The position numbers and the translations under genes were made by a program. The notes under the pieces are model-generated. The model was not told the origin of the DNA and did not search any database. It was given only the letters and a program-made list of their open reading frames with translations. DNA of 5,135 nt from Bacteroidota bacterium (GTDB lineage: Bacteria > Bacteroidota > Bacteroidia > Flavobacteriales > Weeksellaceae): assembly GCA_023388015.1 (NCBI GenBank), contig JAEWHB010000049.1, forward strand, positions 1 through 5,135, read 5' to 3'. Shown piece after piece: positions 1-5,135 of the stretch. Numbering within the stretch: the stretch's first letter is position 1; each line of letters begins with the position of its first letter.

Positions 1-34
1 AACGTTCAAATTTAATCAGACAGGGAAAACATTA

Positions 35-64
35 AACCTTAAACTTTGAACTTGAAACTTAAAT
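35..64. repeat. Degenerate AACTT-rich low-complexity leader
   Basis: The stretch just before the ATG at 66 is built from slightly varying copies of an AAACTT/GAACTT word with a spacing of about 6 to 8 bases. It holds no Shine-Dalgarno sequence. Similar AACTT/TTGAA-type simple repeats are, to my knowledge, common in flavobacterial intergenic DNA. The stretch contains TAAACTTTG, which resembles the TAnnTTTG -7 box but has one extra base, so I do not call a promoter. Confidence 0.4.
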
Positions 65-65
65 T

Positions 66-395
66 ATGAAATTGTTTTTTGAAAATATCACAGAAAATGT
101 CAAAGTACCGATGGACTTCCCGTTGGAAGCTGTTTTTGAACAGGCTTTGGAGATTTTTGAAGAACTTCCGGAAGATGACGGAAGTACGTTTGGGGTTGTC
201 AATGAACAAGACATTGTGGTACAGTTCAGTAAGTACAATAAATTTATGTGGTTGGTGGAAATTCCCGATTTGCCCAAACATGGGGTTCATCAAGCTATTT
301 GCAATAGAAATCAATGCATCAGAATTCTGGAAGATTTATTTTCCGGCGCCGATGCCATGAGCGTGGCGGAGTTTAAGTTTGTGAGTTTTCTTTAA
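66..395 (+). CDS. Small acidic cytoplasmic protein, function unknown (possibly immunity-protein-like)
   Basis: This 109-residue protein has no signal peptide or membrane segment and is strongly acidic, for example in the EELPEDDGS stretch around residues 32-40. I do not recognise the family with certainty. The order of elements is: a short N-terminal strand (KLFFENIT), a helix at about 19-34, a polar turn, two predicted strands (FGVVNE near 42-47 and IVVQFS near 50-55), another strand (WLVEIPD, 62-68), and a C-terminal helix (CIRILEDLFSG, 84-94). This recalls small Imm1-like immunity proteins, which read helix, acidic loop, strands, then an 'ALxxFxxG'-type end. That is only an architectural impression, and no toxin gene is visible beside it. 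The ATG at 66 is chosen because it gives the longest frame and follows an AT-rich leader. No Shine-Dalgarno is present, as is usual in Bacteroidota. The gene is convergent with the response regulator gene and ends before the heptamer array. Confidence 0.7.
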   Translation: MKLFFENITENVKVPMDFPLEAVFEQALEIFEELPEDDGSTFGVVNEQDIVVQFSKYNKFMWLVEIPDLPKHGVHQAICNRNQCIRILEDLFSGADAMSVAEFKFVSFL

Positions 396-398
396 ATT

Positions 399-443
<45 letters not shown>

Positions 444-444
<1 letters not shown>

Positions 445-527
445 TGAAAGATATTTACGAGCCGGAATTAATGATGTATGATTATATGTCTTTTTATGAT
501 AAAGCGCTTGGGATATTCTTGAACTGA
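444..527 (+). other. Short open frame of 27 codons, possible gene remnant
   Basis: An ATG placed at the last base of the heptamer array opens a frame reading MKDIYEPELMMYDYMS and so on, ending at TGA 525-527. The last third is antisense to the 3' end of the response regulator gene. The opening residues look like a plausible protein N terminus. I have a vague recollection of similar starts in flavobacterial methyltransferases, but I cannot verify it. It could be the stump of a deleted gene, or chance. It is not supported as a functional gene. Confidence 0.2.
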
Positions 528-1132
528 TCAGCGAATTGGAGCAAAGTATTTTTTGGTGGTTCGGTGCCTAATTTCCGAATGATGGCGGCACGATGGGCTT
601 CAATTGTTGTTTCGGAAAGGAATAGTAATGCTGCGATTTCTTTGGTGGTTTTTTGTTGGATGATTAATTCCAAAACTTTTCTTTCAGAGAAGCTTAATTG
701 CTCCAGCGCCTCATCTTCGAGGTAGTTGGCATCTTTTTCCAAGTCAAAATTTAATTTTGGGCTGATAAATTTGTCATGGGTCGATAAATGTTTGATGCAA
801 TCTCTGAGTTCGTCCAAGGCATATTGTTTCAAAAGATAGGCATTGATTTCGAGTTCTTCTGCTTTTTGGAAAATGCTTTTTTCCTTGTGCGAAGTCAAGA
901 GAATAATTTTGGAGGGCAATTGGTGAATTCTGATTTTTTCAGCAATCTCCAAACCGCTCATTTGAGGCATAGAAATGTCAAGGATTACTAAATCCGGTTT
1001 GAGCATTTTGATGGTATTCCATGCAGATTCTCCATCTTTATAAGTTCCCAAAACGACGTGTCCTAAACTCTCAACTAAAGCCTGAGTGCCGAGCAATGAA
1101 AGTGGTTGATCATCAGCGATTACGAAATGCAT
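494..1132 (-). CDS. NarL/LuxR-family response regulator
   Basis: This DNA-binding response regulator is 212 residues long, typical for the NarL/FixJ class. The receiver domain spans about residues 2-118: acidic pair D7-D8, phospho-acceptor D52 in LDISMP, switch residue T80 in LLTS, and conserved K102 in YLLKQ. A LuxR-type helix-turn-helix spans about 143-205. It has LSFSERKVLELI as scaffold, TTKEIAALLFLSETTIEAH as the turn and recognition helices, then RAAIIRKLG. All phosphotransfer residues are present, so it should be a functional, phosphorylation-controlled transcription factor. An in-frame ATG lies upstream at 1223-1225, but it would add 31 residues overlapping the kinase gene and unlike any receiver domain. 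Starting at 1130-1132 places the first beta strand (HFVIADD) at the N terminus, as is normal. The gene begins 28 bp after the kinase stop codon, on the same strand, so the two form an operon. Its targets cannot be seen here. Confidence 0.95.
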   Translation of the reverse strand: MHFVIADDQPLSLLGTQALVESLGHVVLGTYKDGESAWNTIKMLKPDLVILDISMPQMSGLEIAEKIRIHQLPSKIILLTSHKEKSIFQKAEELEINAYLLKQYALDELRDCIKHLSTHDKFISPKLNFDLEKDANYLEDEALEQLSFSERKVLELIIQQKTTKEIAALLFLSETTIEAHRAAIIRKLGTEPPKNTLLQFADQFKNIPSALS

Positions 1133-1138
1133 ATATCT

Positions 1139-1174
1139 TCTATTTGGATATTGCGTATATCTACTTGGGTATTG
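1139..1174. repeat. Imperfect 15-bp direct repeat at the kinase-regulator junction
   Basis: Two copies (1139-1153 and 1160-1174) match at 13 of 15 positions and are offset by exactly 21 bp, seven codons. On the minus strand each copy ends with AAATAG or AAGTAG, so the kinase's terminal IPK-stop is echoed seven codons later by a second in-frame ISK-stop. This looks like an old tandem duplication of the kinase gene's extreme 3' end, which created the short spacer before the regulator start. Confidence 0.6.
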
Positions 1175-3167
1175 ATAGTTGGATGATAGTTCCCTTATGA
1201 TCCGATTGAAAATTGACAGTACCATTTAAAAATTTAGTTCTTTCTGTGATGTTGAGTAATCCAAAGCAGTTTCCTTTTTCGAGCATTTTATCCACGTTAA
1301 ACCCTTTACCGTTGTCTTTGATTTCAACGTTTATAAAATGGGCATTCTCGGTGATGGTTACTTTTCCGGCAACTGCATTTGCGTGTTTTAAAATATTGGT
1401 GATGGCTTCCTGGATGATTCTATAGAGTTGTAATTCTTTGTCAGTTTCCAAATCTCCGTTGTAATCGATTTCTGCACTGATGAAGAAATTATGCTGATTT
1501 TGGATGCGTTCTGTCAATTGTTCTACGCTTGCTTTGAATCCAATTTTATCAAATAAAATCGGGCTGATGTTCCGACTGACATTTCGGACTTCTTCCAAAA
1601 TGAAATCGATTTTATCGTGTAGTTGAACATTGGTGTTTTCTATGGCGTGTCTGAGATTTACGAGTTCATTGCTCACGCTGTCGTGTAAATCAGAAGCGAT
1701 TCTTTTCCGTTCGTCTTCTGTTTTTTGTAATAATTGAGAGGAGAAATTTTCAGCTAATTCTTTTTGCTTTAAAATGCTTCTGTTTTTATTCCAAATGAAT
1801 GCCAATAAGATTATTAACAAAACAAATACAAATGCTCCGATCAATAAAGCGATGATTTTATTGGTTTGAGCAAGTTTTTTTTCTTGAAGTAAAATTGTTT
1901 TTTCTTTTTTTTCCGTTTCGTATTTTATTTCCAATTCAAAAAGCTGTTTTTTCAAACGATCGCCTGATTGTTTATAGGAATCTCTAACGAGAAATTCACA
2001 ATATTCATTAGCTTTTTTATAATCTCCTTTTTGTTTATAGAAATAATAAAGTGGACCTGCCAATTGTAGCATATATTGAACATTTGGGTTTTCTGCCTTT
2101 CCCAATTCCTGGAAAAACCATTCTGCTTCTTCCGGATTCTCCAATAATTTGTTGAATTGATTTGTAAATGAAATTTCCCAATAAAAATTTCTCATTTTCA
2201 AATCGGTAATTCCTGTTTTTTCTGCAATTTCTTTGGCATTATCTAAATAATACCTGGCACTATCTTCGTTTTTTTGAGCAATAAATTTAAAGGCAAGGAA
2301 TTGATTTACAAAACCTTTGTGATATTCCGTTATATCCTCATAGTTTTTAGCAAAATCAACCATTTTATCAACCTGGTGTATGCCATTCAGTGTGTCTCCT
2401 TGTTCTATGTGAAAATGAACATAAGTGATATGGGCGTTGAACGCAAAATAATTACTCTTTACTTGTTCGAAAATATCAATCGATTTTTTTAAAATATCCT
2501 CCGCTTTGTCAAAAGCCAAATTCCGGAGGTATAAAGTATGCATTAAAAGATATACTTTTCCTTGATTTTCTTTATCTCCAATTTTTTCAAATATTTTCAA
2601 TGCATTGATAAGATGTTCCTCTGTTTCGTGCAGTTTTCTTTGTTCTAAATAATTCTGAGCAAGTAGTAAATGAGATAATCCTTTTATTTGATGGTGTGTA
2701 GAGGACTCGGTTTCAAATTCAATGCTTTTTTTATACCATTTAGAACTTTGATCAAACTGCACTGAATTGAAGAATTGAACGCCTACATAGTAACATAAAT
2801 GACTTTTGGCTTCTCCTGAAATTAGGTCTTTATTTTTTTCATAAAATTTTAGCGCCTTGTTTAGGTATAAACTATCGTACAATTGTGTTGGTTTGGAACT
2901 TGCTCCATAGGCGATTAGATATGCTGCCGCATTTTCCAGGCTATCATTCTCTAAACTCTGATTGTAATGTTTCTTAAATCTCTCCTGGTAACTTTCTTCA
3001 GAAAAATTTTTCACATCACTTAACCATTCAAAGTCTTCTAAATTTTTGTATCTACTTTCAAGTGAAGTTGATTTTTCGGGGAATTCTTTATTACTTGATT
3101 TCTCCTGACAGGAAAAACATAAAAATAGGGATAGAATAATGAAAGAAATCTGGTTGTTGTGCCTCAT
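1161..3167 (-). CDS. TPR-containing membrane sensor histidine kinase (HisKA_3/HATPase_c)
   Basis: This is a 668-residue sensor kinase. Residues 1-20 form a hydrophobic signal ending in a lipobox-like CFSC (C20), so the N terminus may be a lipidated export signal. Residues about 80-400 are helical TPR-like repeats, with clear helix pairs near 124-152, 162-196, 203-235, 285-317 and 365-398, and are expected to lie in the periplasm. A charged coiled coil (about 402-436) leads into one transmembrane helix (about 438-458). The cytoplasmic transmitter follows. Its HisKA_3 box RIASDLHDS contains phospho-acceptor H495. The HATPase domain has an N box (EAITNILKHA, with N591), a G1 box (IKDNGKGF, 616-623) and a G2 region (FGLLNITER, 635-643). 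All catalytic motifs are intact. By family knowledge this class autophosphorylates on the histidine and passes the phosphate to a NarL-type regulator, here the gene 28 bp downstream. The ATG at 3165-3167 is chosen because the signal sequence starts there. The ligand is unknown. Confidence 0.95.
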   Translation of the reverse strand: MRHNNQISFIILSLFLCFSCQEKSSNKEFPEKSTSLESRYKNLEDFEWLSDVKNFSEESYQERFKKHYNQSLENDSLENAAAYLIAYGASSKPTQLYDSLYLNKALKFYEKNKDLISGEAKSHLCYYVGVQFFNSVQFDQSSKWYKKSIEFETESSTHHQIKGLSHLLLAQNYLEQRKLHETEEHLINALKIFEKIGDKENQGKVYLLMHTLYLRNLAFDKAEDILKKSIDIFEQVKSNYFAFNAHITYVHFHIEQGDTLNGIHQVDKMVDFAKNYEDITEYHKGFVNQFLAFKFIAQKNEDSARYYLDNAKEIAEKTGITDLKMRNFYWEISFTNQFNKLLENPEEAEWFFQELGKAENPNVQYMLQLAGPLYYFYKQKGDYKKANEYCEFLVRDSYKQSGDRLKKQLFELEIKYETEKKEKTILLQEKKLAQTNKIIALLIGAFVFVLLIILLAFIWNKNRSILKQKELAENFSSQLLQKTEDERKRIASDLHDSVSNELVNLRHAIENTNVQLHDKIDFILEEVRNVSRNISPILFDKIGFKASVEQLTERIQNQHNFFISAEIDYNGDLETDKELQLYRIIQEAITNILKHANAVAGKVTITENAHFINVEIKDNGKGFNVDKMLEKGNCFGLLNITERTKFLNGTVNFQSDHKGTIIQLSIPK

Positions 3168-3193
3168 TTGCGCTTGTTTTTTAGTTTTACCGA

Positions 3194-3201
3194 CAAACTT
3201 A
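3194..3201 (-). promoter_or_regulatory. Candidate -7 box for the kinase-regulator operon
   Basis: On the minus strand this reads TAAGTTTG, an exact match to the Bacteroidota TAnnTTTG -7 consensus. It lies 26 bp upstream of the kinase ATG, giving a leader of roughly 20 bases. No TTG -33 element is seen at the usual distance, so the call rests on one box in AT-rich DNA. Confidence 0.4.
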
Positions 3202-3350
3202 AATATTTGAATTAGGTTTTAAGTTTTGGATAGATTTTAATTGGAAGAAAATTTAAATTTATCCTAGGAAATCCACTTGAAAAACGCTCATGTGTAAGTT
3301 AAGAAGCTAAAAGAATAGGGATTTCCCGGATAAATGGATTGTAATTCTAA

Positions 3351-3854
3351 TTAAAAAAACTGTTTGTTTTCGCGTGCACCGCTTAATTGGGAAAGATTCA
3401 TGATAGCTTTTACGACTCTGGCAGCTTTTTCCTCATTTTCATACGGAAAAAGAAAATCTGTTATAGTTTCTACTTTTTTGGTTCTCCCATTTTTTTTCTC
3501 TTTTGAAATGTTTCTCACTTTGATAGCGAAGTAGGTGACATTTTGATGATGAGGGAGATTTTTCTTTTCTATGGTGGCAATGTCTTCGTATAAAATATCT
3601 TTCAATGCAATGCTGTAGGTTTTATCAAGATCCCGATTATTATACACATAATAAATACTGTCCTTGTTAACTTTTTGAATTGAAAAGTACAATGACGGAT
3701 TTTCAATCAAACTCAAACCAACGCCATTGGTATTGATCCATTTTATGGTTTCTTTTTTGGATTGTCCATAAACCAAGGAATTCAAACTAAAAAGAATAAA
3801 AAAGCAAAAAGCCAGACTGGGAGAGGATTTTTTTTTACCTAGAATTGTTTTCAT
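3351..3854 (-). CDS. Secreted protein of unknown function
   Basis: This 167-residue protein has a typical export signal: KKK at residues 7-9, a hydrophobic core at about 14-28, then a likely signal peptidase I site near V28-Y29-G30. The mature part (about 137 residues) contains no cysteine and no further membrane segment. It opens with KKETIKWINTNGV and closes with EEKAARVVKAIMNLSQLSGAR. By inference, this frame (an N-terminal 'ETIxWIN' helix, beta strands in the middle, and a C-terminal 'A..V.A..L..L.G' helix) resembles small periplasmic proteins common in flavobacteria that have no assigned role. The middle part has alternating hydrophobic strands (SIYYVYN, YFAIKVRN) and a lysine-rich hairpin (SKEKKNGRTKK). 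Codons 7-9 form an uninterrupted A9 run that could slip. The start at 3852-3854 is the only ATG in front of the signal sequence. A terminator separates it from the upstream small gene. I find no convincing promoter, so it may depend on its own weak promoter or on read-through. Confidence 0.85.
   Translation of the reverse strand: MKTILGKKKSSPSLAFCFFILFSLNSLVYGQSKKETIKWINTNGVGLSLIENPSLYFSIQKVNKDSIYYVYNNRDLDKTYSIALKDILYEDIATIEKKNLPHHQNVTYFAIKVRNISKEKKNGRTKKVETITDFLFPYENEEKAARVVKAIMNLSQLSGARENKQFF
3828..3836 (-). repeat. A9 homopolymer within the 5' coding region
   Basis: There are nine T on the plus strand, which are nine A on the coding strand, encoding K7-K9 directly before the hydrophobic core of the secreted protein's signal peptide. 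A one-base length change would frameshift the protein before the signal is completed. No in-frame ATG lies between this tract and the signal sequence that could rescue export. Confidence 0.9.
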
Positions 3855-3881
3855 GTATTAAATTGAAGTTCATTAATAATT

Positions 3882-3918
3882 AAAAAAAAAGCTATCCAAG
3901 AAATCTCAGATAGCTTTT
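3882..3918 (-). terminator. Intrinsic terminator of the small lipoprotein gene
   Basis: On the minus strand a perfect 10-bp stem (AAAAGCTATC at 3918-3909 paired with GATAGCTTTT at 3896-3887) encloses a 12-base loop (3908-3897). The T-tract overlaps the base of the stem and continues to 3882, giving nine T in a row. It begins 9 bp after the stop codon of the 70-codon gene and lies 28 bp before the next start codon. This is a classic rho-independent structure serving the minus strand. Confidence 0.9.
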
Positions 3919-3927
3919 AGAGATTTT

Positions 3928-4140
3928 TTAAAGAACTCCGCCTCTTTTTGCCTTTTTCATTAGCCTGATTTCTTTACGAGATTTCGGAATGTATCTCTCG
4001 TTGACTGTACTTCCTGTGTTTACGTTTACCTGAGTAGGGGCAGGAGCGATTACTCTTCTTGCACAAGAAGTAGTTGACATGGTTGCAGGCACTAAAATAA
4101 CTAAAGTAAGTGCGAATTGAACTAACGATTTTAATTTCAT
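3928..4140 (-). CDS. Small lipoprotein-like cationic peptide, function unknown
   Basis: This 70-residue protein has an N-terminal export signal (MKLKSLVQFALTLVILVPA). A single cysteine at C26 follows in STTSCARR. This could be a relaxed Bacteroidota lipobox, though the -3 position is threonine rather than a bulky aliphatic residue, so cleavage by signal peptidase I is also possible. The mature segment is short: a proline/asparagine-rich linker (APAPTQVNVNTGS), then a strongly basic tail (KSRKEIRLMKKAKRGG). No domain is recognised. The dedicated strong terminator just downstream suggests a discrete and perhaps abundant short transcript. Flavobacteria carry many such tiny surface or periplasmic peptides, and I cannot assign a role. 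The ATG at 4138-4140 is the natural start, as the signal begins there. Upstream lies the 326-bp spacer containing the palindromes. Confidence 0.8.
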   Translation of the reverse strand: MKLKSLVQFALTLVILVPATMSTTSCARRVIAPAPTQVNVNTGSTVNERYIPKSRKEIRLMKKAKRGGVL

Positions 4141-4280
4141 GATAAAATTAATTTTAATGGATTAAATGTTTAATAATTAATAGTTTTAGGCAAAAGGGGT
4201 TAGATCAATTGTGTAGGTGGTTTGAGAGAGAATTAAAATTTATTTCATTTTTTATAGTTTTCTGATGCAAAAATCAGCCG

Positions 4281-4290
4281 GAATATATTC
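4281..4290. promoter_or_regulatory. 10-bp palindrome GAATATATTC
   Basis: This is a perfect self-complementary decamer 7 bp from the 16-bp palindrome. AT-rich palindromes of this length arise by chance fairly often, so on its own it is weak. The pairing with the longer palindrome is what makes it worth recording as a possible operator half-cluster. Confidence 0.25.
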
Positions 4291-4297
4291 TCATGTA

Positions 4298-4313
4298 TTA
4301 GGGTTAACCCTAA
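4298..4313. promoter_or_regulatory. 16-bp perfect palindrome TTAGGGTTAACCCTAA, putative operator
   Basis: All eight base pairs are symmetric with no spacer, and the core GGGTTAACCC is unusually GC-rich for this AT-rich spacer. Symmetry breaks immediately outside on both sides. With no loop it cannot form a good RNA hairpin, so a dimeric DNA-binding protein site is the natural reading. It lies 158 to 173 bp upstream of the small lipoprotein ATG. The protein that would bind is unknown. Confidence 0.45.
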
Positions 4314-4328
4314 ATTTTGAATAAAATC

Positions 4329-4363
4329 AAAAAAAAATGAATTGCTTTTGTTTTAAGTGCAAT
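4329..4363 (-). terminator. Candidate weak terminator of the DUF3037 gene
   Basis: On the minus strand a 5-bp stem, ATTGC (4363-4359) with GCAAT (4345-4341), is followed after three bases by nine T (4337-4329). The stem is short and the loop is 13 bases long, so it is much weaker than the terminator at 3882-3918. Its place about 100 bp after the DUF3037 stop codon, before the lipoprotein leader, fits termination of the HipA-like/DUF3037 transcript. Confidence 0.3.
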
Positions 4364-4466
4364 GAAGTATTCAAAAAATTCAATTGGATTTTTGAATGTA
4401 GAATTTGAATTAAATAATTGTTTTATTTAATCAATGAAGTAAAAAGATGGGAATTAGTCTAATATT

Positions 4467-4850
4467 TCACAAAACCAATTCCTCAAACAACCTATCCAAA
4501 GTTTTCTCCAAATCATCGGCAAATCCGGGATGTGGACGCGATGTCTGAATGCAGGAACTTCTGATGGCGGTCATCCAGCGGAAGCGGGAAGGCATATCCA
4601 TTTTGGCGATAGGGCCGCCATTAGGGTCGGCCTTGGCAATGAGCTCAAAGGATTTCAGGTTCAATCGGACTTGATTTTCGTCGAGTTCGGTTTCAAATGC
4701 ATGAAATTTTTTCTCGTTGAAATAAGTTTTGACCAATAATTTTTTGGCCGCTTTGGAATAAATCAGGATTCCGGCATTGATGAATTCTTCCCGTTCTACT
4801 TTGGGGAAAATCCGGATTACGGCATATTCATATAAGATTTTGTCTTGCAT
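4467..4850 (-). CDS. DUF3037 family protein, partner of the HipA-like kinase
   Basis: This 127-residue cytoplasmic protein has no signal or membrane segment. The N-terminal block YEYAVIRIFPKVEREEFINAG (residues 8-28) and the C-terminal block FRWMTAIRSS...IQTSRPHPG (about 89-109), followed by a helix (DLEKTLDRLFEEL), are hallmarks of DUF3037. Its length is that of a complete family member. The biochemical role of DUF3037 is unknown. By family knowledge it is usually encoded directly after a HipA-like kinase, as here. The start at 4848-4850 lies inside the kinase gene: the two overlap by 23 bp in different frames, which implies translational coupling and near-fixed stoichiometry. Conserved arginines, a histidine and a tryptophan in the C-terminal block could bind phosphate or nucleic acid, but this is speculation. 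A weak terminator candidate lies downstream. Confidence 0.93.
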   Translation of the reverse strand: MQDKILYEYAVIRIFPKVEREEFINAGILIYSKAAKKLLVKTYFNEKKFHAFETELDENQVRLNLKSFELIAKADPNGGPIAKMDMPSRFRWMTAIRSSCIQTSRPHPGFADDLEKTLDRLFEELVL

Positions 4851-5135
4851 TTTGAGCTTCTTTTACAAATATTCCGGAATTCTCTCTTCTAATTTTCAAA
4901 AAGTCAGCATAGACCTGACGCAGTTCGGCGGGCGATTTATCATAATCCCAATTCAACCATTCGTCGGGAATTAATGTGACCAATTCATGGATGAATTCGT
5001 CCGTAATCAAAGGTTTTAAATCGGCATCTGCTTTTTCGATTTCGCTTGCTTCGCCCAATAAAACGTGGTCTTTGATAAACGAAAAAGGACTTTCTGCCTG
5101 CTTTTCCCAATTGTCCCAACTGTGGTGAAAATAGA
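4828..5135 (-). CDS. HipA-like kinase, C-terminal part (5' end outside window)
   Basis: The frame is open to the window edge and encodes the last 101 residues, beginning YFHHSWDNWEKQAESPFSF and ending at TGA 4828-4830. The YFHHSW..W..Q..SPF..IKDHVLL block, followed by the helical stretch DEFIHELVTLIPDEWL, matches my recollection of the C-terminal lobe of the stand-alone HipA-like kinase family (HipA_2 type). In that family this block comes shortly after an IDHGA-like segment of the active site. The catalytic residues lie beyond the window, so kinase activity cannot be judged. The tail after DEWL (about 45 residues, rich in K, R and E) is helical. A TTG at 5056-5058 could be mistaken for a start, but the homology runs straight through it, so this is one gene continuing off the edge. 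It is the upstream partner of the DUF3037 gene, with a 23-bp overlap. Confidence 0.88.
   Translation of the reverse strand, partial: YFHHSWDNWEKQAESPFSFIKDHVLLGEASEIEKADADLKPLITDEFIHELVTLIPDEWLNWDYDKSPAELRQVYADFLKIRRENSGIFVKEAQNARQNLI

Larger units (their letters stand above)
4141..4466. other. 326-bp AT-rich intergenic spacer
   Basis: No gene is seen here on either strand. The spacer separates the stop of the DUF3037 gene from the start of the small lipoprotein gene, both on the minus strand. It therefore probably holds the terminator of the former and the promoter of the latter. Besides the palindromes and the candidate terminator listed separately, there are two AT-only perfect 9-bp hairpins: 4369-4377 with 4389-4397, and 4409-4417 with 4423-4431. 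I found no exact TAnnTTTG box on the minus strand. The nearest is GATTTTTG at 4268-4275, with one mismatch. Confidence 0.7.

Noticed and set aside
59..314. Minus-strand reading frames opposite the first gene
   Set aside because: They are antisense shadows with unlikely composition and no domain. The plus-strand frame has coherent secondary structure.
1130..1225. Upstream in-frame ATG that would lengthen the response regulator by 31 residues
   Set aside because: The extension overlaps the kinase coding region, partly reads the direct repeat, and precedes the normal first beta strand of a receiver domain. The start at 1130-1132 gives the standard family length.
3249..3326. AT palindrome AAATTTAAATTT and a distant 8-bp inverted repeat (3267-3274 with 3319-3326) as a terminator for the secreted protein gene
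   Set aside because: The 44-bp spacer and the lack of a T-tract after the arms make it a poor terminator, and AT palindromes of this kind are expected by chance here.
4298..4313. Telomere-like TTAGGG motif suggesting a chromosome end or eukaryotic DNA
   Set aside because: It is a single palindromic unit and not a tandem array, inside clearly bacterial gene order.
4530..4974. Plus-strand frames opposite the DUF3037 and HipA-like genes
   Set aside because: Both minus-strand genes are recognised families, and the opposite frames show no protein-like features.
4828..5058. A separate 76-residue gene starting from TTG at 5056-5058
   Set aside because: The frame stays open to the window edge and HipA-like sequence continues through this codon, so it is the tail of a larger gene.

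Overview
The window looks like chromosomal DNA from a member of the Bacteroidota, most likely the Flavobacteriia (Chryseobacterium-like). The grounds are: AT-rich intergenic DNA, start codons without a clear Shine-Dalgarno sequence, a TAnnTTTG-type -7 box upstream of the kinase gene, a TPR-type hybrid-membrane histidine kinase with a lipoprotein-like N terminus, and short heptamer satellites between genes. The genus is an inference from style and not a proven assignment.

Layout, left to right. A small acidic cytoplasmic protein of unknown function (66-395, +) is followed by a 7-bp tandem repeat (404-444). Convergent to it is a two-gene signalling operon on the minus strand. The operon consists of a TPR/transmembrane sensor histidine kinase (1161-3167), transcribed first, then a NarL/LuxR-type response regulator (494-1132). 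Next on the same strand are a secreted protein of unknown function (3351-3854), an intrinsic terminator (3887-3918), and a 70-residue cationic lipoprotein-like peptide (3928-4140). A 326-bp AT-rich spacer (4141-4466) contains a perfect 16-bp palindrome. The right end holds a DUF3037 protein (4467-4850). It overlaps by 23 bp the 3' end of a HipA-like kinase gene (4828-5135), whose catalytic part lies outside the window.

How the genes relate. The kinase and response regulator are a cognate pair: a HisKA_3/HATPase_c transmitter with a NarL-type regulator, 28 bp apart on one strand. No target operon can be named from this window. The HipA-like/DUF3037 pair is a second functional unit, translationally coupled and biochemically poorly understood. 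The two secreted proteins between these units are separated from each other by a terminator and are probably independent transcripts.

Most of the window is ordinary chromosome. The items most worth a second look are the HipA-like/DUF3037 module, the 16-bp palindrome upstream of the small lipoprotein, and possible slippage or repeat instability at the A9 tract and the heptamer array. I see no mobile element, CRISPR array, tRNA or rRNA.
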